Shown: in pieces, positions 1 to 8,143 of the stretch
Numbering within the stretch: position 1 is the stretch's first letter
How the letters are laid out: every line of letters starts with the position of its first letter
NCBI RefSeq assembly: GCF_018342065.1
Contig: NZ_JAFDOE010000001.1
Span: forward strand, 744,001-808,000
Direction of reading: 5' to 3'
DNA from: Citrobacter sp. FP75
GTDB lineage: Bacteria; Pseudomonadota; Gammaproteobacteria; Enterobacterales; Enterobacteriaceae
DNA length: 64,000 bases
Notes under the pieces: model-generated
Seen by the model: the letters and a program-made list of their open reading frames with translations, nothing else
Databases searched by the model: none
What the model was told of the DNA's origin: nothing
Position numbers and translations under genes: made by a program

Positions 1-1
1 G

Positions 2-415
2 GAAAGTTTTGCCGGCACCGCAGAGTTGGGGGCGTTTCTGAATCAAACGCGGGTGCTGATTAATCTTCTGCCAAATACGGCAGAAACGGTCGGTATTATT
101 AACGCCGGTTTGCTGAATCAATTGCAGGATGGAGCGTACGTGCTTAACCTGGCACGCGGGGTTCATCTGAAAGAAGACGATCTGCTGGCAGCACTTAACG
201 CAGGGAAGCTGAAAGGGGCCATGCTGGATGTCTACAGCAGTGAGCCGCTGCCGGAGAATAATCCCCTGTGGAAACACCCGCGCGTGGCGATGACGCCGCA
301 TATTGCCGCCGTAACGCGTCCTGCAGAAGCTGTCGACTATATCTCGCGCACAATTTTAAATCTTGAGAGTGGGAAAGCCGTAACGGGTCAGGTCGATCGC
401 GTGCGGGGGTATTAA
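2..415 (+). CDS. ghrA: Glyoxylate/hydroxypyruvate reductase A, 3' part
   Basis: NAD(P)H-dependent cytosolic reductase of glyoxylate to glycolate and hydroxypyruvate to glycerate. The gene is cut by the left edge: an open frame runs from base 2 with no start, giving the last 137 residues of a protein normally about 312 long. What remains is the back of the nucleotide-binding domain and the C-terminal return segment of the D-2-hydroxyacid dehydrogenase fold: [16 protein letters not shown] (carrying the substrate-binding Arg) and [10 protein letters not shown] (carrying the catalytic His), ending QVDRVRGY. Family assignment is secure from these motifs; the paralogue choice (GhrA, not GhrB) rests on the C-terminal sequence and on ycdX following. 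Confidence 0.93.
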   Translation, partial: ESFAGTAELGAFLNQTRVLINLLPNTAETVGIINAGLLNQLQDGAYVLNLARGVHLKEDDLLAALNAGKLKGAMLDVYSSEPLPENNPLWKHPRVAMTPHIAAVTRPAEAVDYISRTILNLESGKAVTGQVDRVRGY

Positions 416-418
416 TGT

Positions 419-443
419 CAGCCCGGCCAGCGCCGGCTTTCGA
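419..443 (+). terminator. Possible terminator hairpin after ghrA
   Basis: GC-rich imperfect hairpin four bases after the ghrA stop (AGCC, bulged C, GGC pairing with GCC GGCT) followed by only three T. Stem is clear, U-tract is poor, so termination efficiency is uncertain. Confidence 0.4.
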
Positions 444-447
444 CTAA

Positions 448-574
448 AATACCCGTCATACTTCAAGTTGCATGTGCGTTAGCTACGGTCGTTCACCCGA
501 ATCACTTACTGAAGTAAGTGATTCGGGATTTACTCCCTTGCCGCCTGCCTGCAACTCGAATTATTTAGGGTATT
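448..574. repeat. ERIC element (127 bp)
   Basis: The 127 bases between ghrA and ycdX read from AATACCCGTCATACTTC to ATTATTTAGGGTATT, with imperfectly complementary ends and a central perfect stem: bases 496-509 (CCCGAATCACTTAC) pair with 514-527. Length, termini and the conserved GCCGCCTGCCTGCAACTCGAA block match the enterobacterial repetitive intergenic consensus (ERIC), a non-coding, MITE-like, non-autonomous repeat. If transcribed it would fold into a long hairpin in the ycdX leader or ghrA 3' end. Confidence 0.88.
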
Positions 575-611
575 AATGGCGGAGATACCTGCTATCCTTG
601 ACCAAAAATGA

Positions 612-1364
<753 letters not shown>

Positions 1365-1387
1365 TCGTTATTAACTGGAATACATCA

Positions 1388-1942
1388 ATGAACGAGTTTT
1401 CTATCCTTTGCCGTGTCCTGGGATCGCTGTTTTATCGCCAACCGCAGGACCCGTTACTGGTTCCCCTTTTTACCTTGATCGGTGAAGGCAAACTGTCGGC
1501 AAGCTGGCCGCTGGAGCAAGATGAACTGCTCGCCCGCTTACAGAAAAGCTGTGACATGCCGCAGTTGGCTGCGGATTACAACGCTCTGTTTGTCGGTGAA
1601 GAGTGTGCGGTGCCGCCTTATCGCAGTGCCTGGGTAGAAGGCGCTAAAGAATCCGACGTTCGCGCATTCCTTTCTGCGCGTGGCATGCCGCTGGCGGATA
1701 CGCCCGCCGATCATATCGGCACCTTGCTGCTGGCGGCGTCCTGGCTTGAAGACCAGTCTGCTGAAGATGAAAGTGAAGCGCTGGAAACGTTATTTACTGA
1801 GTATCTGCTCCCGTGGTGTGGCACGTTTCTTGGTAAAGTGGAAGCGCATGCCAGTACACCATTCTGGCGTACTATGGCGCCGCTGACGCGCGATGCACTG
1901 AGTGCCATGTGGGATGAACTGCAGGAAGATACAGAAGAGTAA
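1388..1942 (+). CDS. ycdY: TorD-family chaperone YcdY
   Basis: 184-residue all-helical protein of the TorD/DmsD (NarJ-like) chaperone family. These normally help redox enzymes mature; YcdY is reported in E. coli to help load zinc into YcdX, consistent with its position directly after ycdX. Recognisable family blocks are DYNALFVG followed by VPPYRSAW near residues 60-80. No signal peptide or membrane segment. Length equals the E. coli protein. Confidence 0.93.
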   Translation: MNEFSILCRVLGSLFYRQPQDPLLVPLFTLIGEGKLSASWPLEQDELLARLQKSCDMPQLAADYNALFVGEECAVPPYRSAWVEGAKESDVRAFLSARGMPLADTPADHIGTLLLAASWLEDQSAEDESEALETLFTEYLLPWCGTFLGKVEAHASTPFWRTMAPLTRDALSAMWDELQEDTEE

Positions 1943-2043
1943 GTGTGATCTTGGTCACCTTATGCTGCAACGCGATTTATCATCTTGCATAAATTGTGTG
2001 CGCGATCTCATTACCATGCCGTTTTTCTGCTAAGATGCGCGGC

Positions 2044-2526
2044 ATGAACATACTTCTCTCTATTGCAATCACAACGGGCATTCTCTCCGGGATTTGGGGA
2101 TGGGTGGCCGTTTCTCTTGGTTTACTCAGTTGGGCGGGTTTTTTAGGTTGTACAGCCTATTTTGCCTGTCCGCAGGGTGGGCTGAAAGGGCTGTGGATCT
2201 CAGCGTGTACGCTGCTAAGCGGTGTGGTGTGGGCGTTGGTGATTATTAACGGTAGTGCGCTTGCTCCGCATATGGACATCATCGGCTATGTCATAACCGG
2301 CATCGTCGCGTTCTTGATGTGCATCCAGGCAAAGCAATGGTTGCTTTCATTTGTACCGGGTACGTTTATTGGTGCATGTGCAACATTTGCAGGGCAGGGG
2401 GACTGGCGACTGGTTCTGCCTTCGTTGGCTGTGGGACTGGTGTTTGGCTATGCAATGAAGAACAGTGGATTGTGGCTGGCGTCCCGCCGCGAAAACCGAG
2501 TATCACCCTCGTTGACCAATAAATAA
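2044..2526 (+). CDS. ycdZ: DUF1097 inner-membrane protein YcdZ
   Basis: 160-residue hydrophobic protein of the DUF1097 family; function unknown. It starts MNILLSIAITT and consists of about five membrane segments (roughly residues 1-20, 22-42, 45-70, 78-100, 115-145) with a short charged C-terminal tail. I chose the ATG at 2044 because it gives the family length; an in-frame start at 1996 would add 16 residues with no hydrophobic signal. Ends just before a strong bidirectional terminator shared with csgG. Confidence 0.88.
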   Translation: MNILLSIAITTGILSGIWGWVAVSLGLLSWAGFLGCTAYFACPQGGLKGLWISACTLLSGVVWALVIINGSALAPHMDIIGYVITGIVAFLMCIQAKQWLLSFVPGTFIGACATFAGQGDWRLVLPSLAVGLVFGYAMKNSGLWLASRRENRVSPSLTNK

Positions 2527-2527
2527 T

Positions 2528-2557
2528 AAAAAGCGTGAGGTTATCCTCACGCTTTTT
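2528..2557. terminator. Bidirectional terminator between ycdZ and csgG
   Basis: Perfect 13-bp stem AAAAAGCGTGAGG / CCTCACGCTTTTT with TTAT loop. It presents a U-tract on either strand and so can end both ycdZ (plus) and the csgDEFG operon (minus). Confidence 0.92.
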
Positions 2558-2580
2558 GCATTGTATCTTCATCGCGAGTA

Positions 2581-3414
2581 TCAGGATTCCGGCGGTACTG
2601 ATAAATGACGGTATTTAACCAGAATATCGTTATCGACCTGTTTCTTGTCCTGCAAGTCCCATAACCCGCGATCAATCCCATCATTAATCAGGAAAATGAC
2701 CCCGGTTTCAATGGCTGACATCAGACAAAGCATCACCGGCTCGTTAGAGGTATAACCAATTTCACCTTCCAGAAGACGTTGGTAATCAATGAAGCGGAAT
2801 ACCCCAGCCTGTACTTCATAGGAAAGAATAGTCTTGCTGGTATTCACCGAAGAAAGGATCTCACCGGTGCTGACGTTAACCACACGCAGGTTTACCGCAA
2901 TCTGATCAAGCTGGTATTGCGTATCTGCACCAATACCGAAATAACGCGCGCCTACTCCACCAGACTTAACATTGCTTTCATAACCGATGATAGACCCTTC
3001 TACCATAACGTTCGCGGCGGTCAGAGACTGAAGCGGAATACGGTTGTTCACTGCTACTGTGCCATTTTCCTGTGCCGCACGAATAATTTTTCGTTCGTTA
3101 AGCAAGTTCTGCAATCCCTGACGCTCCAATGGTACAAACCAGCGTGAATCCTTCAATGCGGTGACGAGCATAGCCGTGGCGCTTTGCGGTACGGCGGTTG
3201 AGAAGTTACTTGCCGGATAAGGTTTGAATTGACCCGTTTCATCCTGAATGTTGTAAACCGACACAAAGATCTTACCCGTAGGCATTGGCAGGTGCGTCAA
3301 ATCTTTATAGCTTTGGGCACGGGGCATTAATGTCGGTTTAGCGGCTTCTTGTGGCGGGGCGGTTAAGCATCCGCTGAGTAAAAATACTGCAACCAAAGTA
3401 AGTAAGCGCTGCAT
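2581..3414 (-). CDS. csgG: Curli secretion channel lipoprotein CsgG
   Basis: Outer-membrane lipoprotein that forms the nonameric pore through which curlin subunits leave the periplasm. 277 residues. The first 15 residues form a lipoprotein signal peptide with lipobox LSGC, giving Cys16 as the lipidated residue. The CsgG fold follows; the pore-constriction region (YPASNFST, about residues 62-69) is present. Last gene of csgDEFG, 25 bases after csgF. Controlled by CsgD's own promoter far upstream. Confidence 0.97.
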   Translation of the reverse strand: MQRLLTLVAVFLLSGCLTAPPQEAAKPTLMPRAQSYKDLTHLPMPTGKIFVSVYNIQDETGQFKPYPASNFSTAVPQSATAMLVTALKDSRWFVPLERQGLQNLLNERKIIRAAQENGTVAVNNRIPLQSLTAANVMVEGSIIGYESNVKSGGVGARYFGIGADTQYQLDQIAVNLRVVNVSTGEILSSVNTSKTILSYEVQAGVFRFIDYQRLLEGEIGYTSNEPVMLCLMSAIETGVIFLINDGIDRGLWDLQDKKQVDNDILVKYRHLSVPPES

Positions 3415-3439
3415 GATTTTTTCCTTTCGTGGCTATATC

Positions 3440-3853
3440 TTAGAAATCGGCTGACTGTGTTTGTAAACCCGACACTTCTATTGTCGATGTTTTCCCCGTT
3501 TTCCTGTCCGTGACATTGAGCTGCAGTTGTCCATCTCGGTTGGCGATATCAATGATAAATTCATTGGTTACCATCCTACCCGGCTTGCCCGTATTAATAT
3601 TAGTGAGCAGCCCACCAAGAATTTGTGACTGGATAGCTTGGGTAAAGTTATCCAGCGCTGATGGGGTTTCAAAACCGAAATCATCACCACTCGGGTCTTT
3701 ATATGAGTTTTGCGCCTGCGCACTGTTCAGCAAAAAAGCGCCGTTGTTAGGGTTGCCACCAAAGTTTGGGTTACGGAACTGGAACGTCATGTTTCCGGCC
3801 CAACTTAATGGTGAAATTAGCATGAGCAAAACCACTGCATGTTTGACACGCAT
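3440..3853 (-). CDS. csgF: Curli assembly factor CsgF
   Basis: Surface-exposed accessory protein that docks in the CsgG pore and couples secreted CsgA to the CsgB nucleator. 137 residues with an N-terminal Sec signal ending ...PLSWAG, so the mature protein begins [14 protein letters not shown]; the asparagine-rich N-terminus that inserts into CsgG is intact. Lies between csgE and csgG with 25-base gaps on both sides. Confidence 0.96.
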   Translation of the reverse strand: MRVKHAVVLLMLISPLSWAGNMTFQFRNPNFGGNPNNGAFLLNSAQAQNSYKDPSGDDFGFETPSALDNFTQAIQSQILGGLLTNINTGKPGRMVTNEFIIDIANRDGQLQLNVTDRKTGKTSTIEVSGLQTQSADF

Positions 3854-3878
3854 GAAAGCCTCCGGACAAAATCATTTT

Positions 3879-4271
3879 TTAGAATTCATCGCGCGCTAAA
3901 TCGCTCGTGCTTAATAGTGTTTGATCTATTTGCCGGCGATTTAATGCTTCCTCAGTTTCAGCCAGTGCGAAGACTACGATTTTGTCGAAGTCTCTTTTTG
4001 TCGGGAATAGAAAAGTCTGGAAGATAACGTCCTGATTGACCGTTATGGTGATCCAACTTCCCCAACGTGCACTGGGCCTTTCATTGATAGTTAAGTTTCC
4101 TGTGTACTTACTTTCCCACTTGTCGCTAAATGCACGATAAAAATCATGCCCGATCGAAGAGACAGTGTGGTCGGTTAACAGTCCGGGAACCTCCACTTCT
4201 ACAGCGGCGTGTAGATTCCCGGCAGCAAGAAATAAATTTGCTGCCACAATCCAGGTCAAATAGCGTTTCAT
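3879..4271 (-). CDS. csgE: Curli secretion specificity factor CsgE
   Basis: Periplasmic protein that caps CsgG from inside and selects curlin subunits. 130 residues beginning [19 protein letters not shown] with a signal peptide cleaved after ...NLHA. The ATG at 4271 is chosen over an in-frame ATG at 4295 because it starts directly at the signal peptide; the upstream one lies inside csgD. Only 4 bases separate the csgD stop from this start, so translation is probably coupled. Confidence 0.95.
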   Translation of the reverse strand: MKRYLTWIVAANLFLAAGNLHAAVEVEVPGLLTDHTVSSIGHDFYRAFSDKWESKYTGNLTINERPSARWGSWITITVNQDVIFQTFLFPTKRDFDKIVVFALAETEEALNRRQIDQTLLSTSDLARDEF

Positions 4272-4275
4272 GGCT

Positions 4276-4926
4276 TTATCGCCTGAGGTTATCATTTGCC
4301 CACGAGACCGCCTGCGTACGATTTTTAACAGCTATCTTTTTGAAAAGATTATAAAGATGTGTTTTCACCGTATTTTCACTGATAAACAGTGAGCGTGCGA
4401 TTTCAATATTTGAGGCGCCGATACGCAGTTTATTAAGGATTTCTTTTTCACGATGCGTGAGTAATGCCGACTCTGTACTGTTGTAACGGTAGTTTCCAGA
4501 ATGTGTGATCAGGTAGCTGGCGAGTTTTTGCGAAAAGTAACATTCGCCTCGCAAAACACCTTGTAACCCGTTCACCACACGCTGTTCATCTTCTGCTGCG
4601 TAAAACACACCATTGATATGCGGCCAGTTTTCAATATCCCGGTAAGGATAATCATCGGGTGTATTCAACAATAACGTCTTTATATTGTTGTTTTTTCTAC
4701 TTAAGTTATCTTGCCAGTAATGGATCAGTTTTTTATCTGCCTCCATCATATCCAGTAAAACAATGCAGCTGGCGGAAATATCGTCCAGAGAACGTTGAAT
4801 ATTATGTAGTTTTCCGGTGAGCGCCAGCGATTGCTTTAAATGTTGTAATAATGCAGTTGCCTGCAGAGATGGTTTAGTGATCAACAATAATGTATGACCA
4901 TGAATACTATGGACTTCATTAAACAT
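4276..4926 (-). CDS. csgD: Biofilm master regulator CsgD (LuxR/FixJ family)
   Basis: Transcription activator of csgBAC and of cellulose synthesis via dgcC. 216 residues: an N-terminal receiver-like domain with D59 in [10 protein letters not shown] but without the full acidic pocket of true receivers, and a C-terminal LuxR helix-turn-helix (about residues 149-210; [24 protein letters not shown]). First gene of csgDEFG. It has a leader of about 150 bases with a conserved hairpin, and promoter DNA matching that of E. coli (see separate entries), so the usual OmpR, RpoS and small-RNA control probably applies. Confidence 0.97.
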   Translation of the reverse strand: MFNEVHSIHGHTLLLITKPSLQATALLQHLKQSLALTGKLHNIQRSLDDISASCIVLLDMMEADKKLIHYWQDNLSRKNNNIKTLLLNTPDDYPYRDIENWPHINGVFYAAEDEQRVVNGLQGVLRGECYFSQKLASYLITHSGNYRYNSTESALLTHREKEILNKLRIGASNIEIARSLFISENTVKTHLYNLFKKIAVKNRTQAVSWANDNLRR

Positions 4927-4964
4927 GATGAAACTCCACTTTTATAGTCGCACACCTGACAGCT

Positions 4965-4984
4965 GCCTCTACTAAAATAGAGGC
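4965..4984 (-). promoter_or_regulatory. Hairpin in csgD 5' leader
   Basis: In the csgD mRNA the arms GCCTCT and AGAGGC pair around an 8-base AU-rich loop, about 40-60 bases before the start codon. The position corresponds to the part of the E. coli csgD leader targeted by Hfq-dependent small RNAs (OmrA/OmrB, McaS and others); the target role is inferred from that family knowledge. Confidence 0.6.
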
Positions 4985-5072
4985 ACCAGAAGTACTGACA
5001 GATGTTGCACTGCTGTGTAGAAATAAAATATCGACCCAAAGGGGTGAAAATATTAAAACAAATGGACTTCAA

Positions 5073-5104
5073 CTGATTTCAATCTAGCTATTACAAATCT
5101 TAAA
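5073..5104 (-). promoter_or_regulatory. csgD promoter with OmpR site
   Basis: On the minus strand the -10 box TAGATT (5081-5086) places the start near 5074, about 148 bases before csgD as in E. coli. Just upstream TTTAAGATTTGTAAT (5090-5104) matches the known OmpR D1 site of the csgD promoter. Both are recognised from memory of the E. coli region. Confidence 0.75.
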
Positions 5105-5552
5105 GCAAGTGTTAAACTTGTTACAGGATGTAAATTTATATATTAAAATGTGATTTTAAGGTTTTTATTGAGTTTAGATTTGATAGGAAAGTTGTACATT
5201 TTACTGTTATTGCACAGATTTAAAAAATCATACAAATTATATCAATATATTGATTTTAATGATTTTTATTTATGGTTCTTTAGTTTTAGTATTCTAATGA
5301 TTTCTTAATTCTTTGTCTCAGTTTACGTTGAGCAATTTTCGATAGAAAAAAATGATGTTTGTCACGACTTGCGCCAGTGACTATCTAGGCAACGCGCTGC
5401 GAGGCCCTGAATGCGTTGAAGACTGATTTTTTATGATGCTGCATAGAAATGCAATCCCCACGCGGAACAAGAAATAAAATCTATACAGATAACAGCGTTA
5501 TTGGCTGCTAATTAGTACTTTGGGGTGAATCTGGATATAAAAATACCACTCG

Positions 5553-5563
5553 TGGGTGAGTTA
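5553..5563 (+). promoter_or_regulatory. CsgD-binding site ahead of csgBAC
   Basis: TGGGTGAGTTA fits the CsgD consensus CGGGKGAGNKA at 10 of 11 positions and lies about 127 bases before csgB, where the E. coli csgBA activator site is located. Confidence 0.7.
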
Positions 5564-5689
5564 TTTAAAATGTTTCAACGGACATACTCTTCATCGTAAC
5601 GTGGCGTTAACAAAAATAAGTCACGTTAACAACAAAACTTGAGTGGTAAATAATTTAACTTCATGTACGACCAGGTCCAGGGTGACAAC

Positions 5690-6145
5690 ATGAAAAACAA
5701 GTTGTTATTTATGATGTTTACAATGCTGGGTGTGCCTGGGATTGCATCCGCAACAAGTTATGATATGGCTAATTCAGAATATAACTTTGCGGTAAATGAA
5801 TTAAGCAAGTCTTCATTTAATCAGGCAGCCATTATTGGTCAAGTTGGCACTGCGAACAGTGCAAATACACGCCAATCGGGCTCGAAGCTATTGTCGGTCA
5901 TTTCTCAAGACGGTGCAGGTAACCGAGCTAAAATAGACCAGACAGGATCATATAATCTTGCATATATTGATCAGGCGGGTAGTTCCAATGATGCGAGTAT
6001 TAAACAAGGCTCTTACGGTAATACGGCAGTTATTATCCAGAAAGGTTCTGGGAATAAAGCAAATATTACCCAGTACGGTACACAAAAAACAGCAGTTGTG
6101 GTGCAGAGACAGTCGCAAATGGCCATTCGCGTAACTCAACGCTAA
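5690..6145 (+). CDS. csgB: Curli nucleator subunit CsgB
   Basis: Minor curlin anchored at the outer membrane that templates CsgA polymerisation. 151 residues: signal peptide ending ...GIASA, then imperfect repeats of the Q-x-G-x-x-N-x-A-x-x-x-Q type (for example SKLLSVISQDGAGNRAKIDQ, AYIDQAGSSNDASIKQ), with the basic last repeat ending AIRVTQR that is needed for surface attachment. ATG at 5690 chosen: it follows GGTGAC and starts the signal peptide; an in-frame ATG at 5663 would add nine unneeded residues. 40 bases before csgA. Confidence 0.96.
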   Translation: MKNKLLFMMFTMLGVPGIASATSYDMANSEYNFAVNELSKSSFNQAAIIGQVGTANSANTRQSGSKLLSVISQDGAGNRAKIDQTGSYNLAYIDQAGSSNDASIKQGSYGNTAVIIQKGSGNKANITQYGTQKTAVVVQRQSQMAIRVTQR

Positions 6146-6185
6146 TCCATTAGCGACGTTTAAATCAATCCGATGGGGGTTTACC

Positions 6186-6635
6186 ATGAAACTTTTAAAA
6201 GTGGCAGCATTCGCAGCAATCGTAGTTTCTGGCAGTGCTCTGGCTGGTGTTGTTCCGCAATGGGGCGGCAATCATCATGGCGGCGGTAATAACAATGGCC
6301 CGGACTCTTCAATGAGTATTTACCAGTATGGTTCTGGCAACATTGCGAATGCGCTGCAAAGTGATGCACGTAAATCTGATGTGACCATCACCCAGCATGG
6401 TCGTGGTAACGGGGCAACCGTCGGACAAGGTGCTGATGACAGTACCATTAGTCTGAAACAAACTGGCTTTAATAACAGCGCTGACATTAATCAGTGGAAT
6501 GCGAAAAATGCTGATATTAGCGTGACCCAATATGGTGGTCGCAACGGTGCAGTGGTTAATCAGACAGCGTCTGACTCCAATGTTCTGGTTCGTCAAGTTG
6601 GTTTTGGCAACAACGCCACTGCTAACCAACATTAA
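6186..6635 (+). CDS. csgA: Major curlin CsgA
   Basis: Secreted subunit of the functional amyloid fibre. 149 residues (E. coli 151). Signal peptide ends ...GSALA; a glycine/asparagine-rich N22-like secretion segment (VVPQWGGNHHGGGNNNG) follows, then five amyloid repeats beginning at SMSIYQYGSGN, SDVTITQHGRGN, STISLKQTGFNN, ADISVTQYGGRN and SNVLVRQVGFGN. Repeats 1 and 5 keep the Q/N pairs needed for self-assembly; repeats 2-4 carry the G/D gatekeepers. A strong terminator follows the stop. Confidence 0.97.
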   Translation: MKLLKVAAFAAIVVSGSALAGVVPQWGGNHHGGGNNNGPDSSMSIYQYGSGNIANALQSDARKSDVTITQHGRGNGATVGQGADDSTISLKQTGFNNSADINQWNAKNADISVTQYGGRNGAVVNQTASDSNVLVRQVGFGNNATANQH

Positions 6636-6658
6636 TTCAGTCTTCTGATTGAGAATAA

Positions 6659-6683
6659 ACAGGGCGAAAGCCCTGTTTTTTTT
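6659..6683 (+). terminator. Intrinsic terminator between csgA and csgC
   Basis: Stem ACAGGGC / GCCCTGT with a GAAA tetraloop, followed by eight T. It would end most csgBA transcripts, leaving csgC to read-through, which fits the need for far more curlin than CsgC. Confidence 0.92.
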
Positions 6684-6695
6684 CGGGAGTATATT

Positions 6696-7028
6696 ATGCA
6701 CACGCTATTACTAATTGCCGCGCTCTCAAATCAAATTACGTTCAATACCACTCAGCAAGGCGAAATGTACACCATTGTTCCTCAGGTTACGTTAACCCAG
6801 CCGTGCGTGTGCCAGGTACAAATTCTGTCGTTACGCGAAGGGAAGGGGGGGCAAAGCCAGACACAGCAGAAAACAACGCTATCTTTACCCGCTAATCAGC
6901 CGATTGATTTAACCAAACTCAGTTTAAATATTTCAGCTGAGGATTCGGTCAAAATTGTGGTCACCGTTTCGGATGGGCAATCCCTGCATCTCTCACAACA
7001 GTGGCCAGATTCATCCAGCCATTCTTGA
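6696..7028 (+). CDS. csgC: Periplasmic curlin chaperone CsgC
   Basis: Small periplasmic immunoglobulin-like protein that blocks premature CsgA amyloid formation. 110 residues with an N-terminal signal segment (MHTLLLIAALSNQ) and the conserved redox-type CxC pair at C37 and C39 (TQPCVCQVQ). C-terminal strands carry LSLPANQPIDLTKLSLNIS, as in the family. Downstream of the csgA terminator, 60 bases after csgA, so expressed at low level by read-through. Length equals the E. coli protein. Confidence 0.93.
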   Translation: MHTLLLIAALSNQITFNTTQQGEMYTIVPQVTLTQPCVCQVQILSLREGKGGQSQTQQKTTLSLPANQPIDLTKLSLNISAEDSVKIVVTVSDGQSLHLSQQWPDSSSHS

Positions 7029-7178
7029 TGTGTTGAAGTATTTGCATAAAGGGTGTGGCTGAGAGCGCATTGCTGTTCTATGAATATAGAAACGTGAATA
7101 TGTTTTTATCGGGTCGTTAATCGCAGCGGTGAAGGATCATACCGATCTCTCAAGATAGTTAATCATTGAGGAGCCTTT

Positions 7179-7499
7179 ATGTGTACTTTAGCGAACAGAA
7201 TTCTAAGTATTGGCATAGGTGTTTTTTCTCTTTTTACACTCTCGGTAAGCGCTCAACAAATCTCAAATGGTGGGGTTATTCATTTTCGCGGAGAAATAGT
7301 GGAACCACCTTGTGAAGTCAATACCCATCAACAACAGATTGAAATGTCATGTATACGTGACGGTAAGATGCACAGCAGTCGCTTTAACACGCAACAGGTG
7401 ATGATGGCCCCCCAGAGTGTTAAGCAAATAGCGGCGGTGAAAATGCAATATCTCAATGAGCAGAAAAATCTCGCTATTCTTAACATTGAATATAAATGA
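7179..7499 (+). CDS. ymdA: Small secreted fimbrial-subunit-like protein YmdA
   Basis: 106 residues of unknown function. Signal peptide of about 27 residues ends ...SVSA; the mature part starts QQISNGGVIHFRGEIVEPPCEV, which resembles the first strands of chaperone-usher pilins, with two cysteines about 17 residues apart (EPPCEV and MSCIRD) placed like the pilin disulfide. It then stops after about 80 residues, too short for a full pilin domain. Preceded by GGAG. Assignment to ymdA rests on position after csgC and general likeness. No usher or chaperone gene is nearby. Confidence 0.75.
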   Translation: MCTLANRILSIGIGVFSLFTLSVSAQQISNGGVIHFRGEIVEPPCEVNTHQQQIEMSCIRDGKMHSSRFNTQQVMMAPQSVKQIAAVKMQYLNEQKNLAILNIEYK

Positions 7500-7599
7500 A
7501 TCGTTCTGGCGTAGATATGCAAAGGTATGGTTAAAAATTGAGATTTCCTGGAAAACCCTGCTGTACACTGAGTAGAGGGTGTTTTGTCAGGGGAAATTT

Positions 7600-8142
7600 A
7601 TGCAATCGCGTGTTCATGTGTTACAGGGCGACATTACGACGATCGCTGTTGATGTGATCGTCAATGCCGCCAATTCGTCACTGTTGGGAGGCGGCGGCGT
7701 GGATGGGGCCATTCATCGCGCTGCCGGCCCTGCACTGTTGGAGGCCTGCAAACAGGTTATCCAGCAGCAGGGAGAATGTCCGACTGGTCATGCGGTGATC
7801 ACTCTGGCGGGCAATCTTCCTGCGAAGGCGGTGATCCATACCGTGGGACCCGTGTGGCAAGGGGGGCATCATCATGAAGCTGAACGGCTCGAAGAGGCCT
7901 ATTTAAACTCGTTGCAACTGGCGTTAGCTAATGGCTATCAATCCATTGCTTTTCCGGCGATAAGTACGGGAGTGTATGGTTACCCGCGCGCTGCAGCAGC
8001 AGAGATAGCCGTGAAAACGGTGTTGAAGTTTACTACCCGCCGGGCGCTACCTGAGCAAATTTACTTCGTTTGTTTTGATGAAGAAACGGCTCAACTTTAT
8101 AACAGATTACTCACCCAGCAAGGCGATGATAACCCGGCCTGA
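7600..8142 (+). CDS. ymdB: Macro-domain O-acetyl-ADP-ribose deacetylase YmdB
   Basis: 180-residue single macro domain that hydrolyses O-acetyl-ADP-ribose; in E. coli it also inhibits RNase III. Signature segments: [25 protein letters not shown] (about residues 16-40) lining the ADP-ribose site, and [12 protein letters not shown] (about 122-133). ATG at 7600 follows AGGGGAAA; a weaker in-frame start at 7579 would add seven residues. The stop codon is one base from the clsC start, so the two are translationally coupled, as in other enterics. Confidence 0.95.
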   Translation: MQSRVHVLQGDITTIAVDVIVNAANSSLLGGGGVDGAIHRAAGPALLEACKQVIQQQGECPTGHAVITLAGNLPAKAVIHTVGPVWQGGHHHEAERLEEAYLNSLQLALANGYQSIAFPAISTGVYGYPRAAAAEIAVKTVLKFTTRRALPEQIYFVCFDEETAQLYNRLLTQQGDDNPA

Positions 8143-8143
8143 T

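Larger units (their letters stand above)
4927..5689. promoter_or_regulatory. csgD-csgB divergent regulatory region
   Basis: 763 bases without a gene, strongly AT-rich in the middle (about 5100-5340), typical of the IHF/H-NS/OmpR-controlled curli control region. The csgD side keeps the E. coli-like promoter and leader, the csgB side carries a CsgD site. I see no credible small ORF. Confidence 0.85.
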
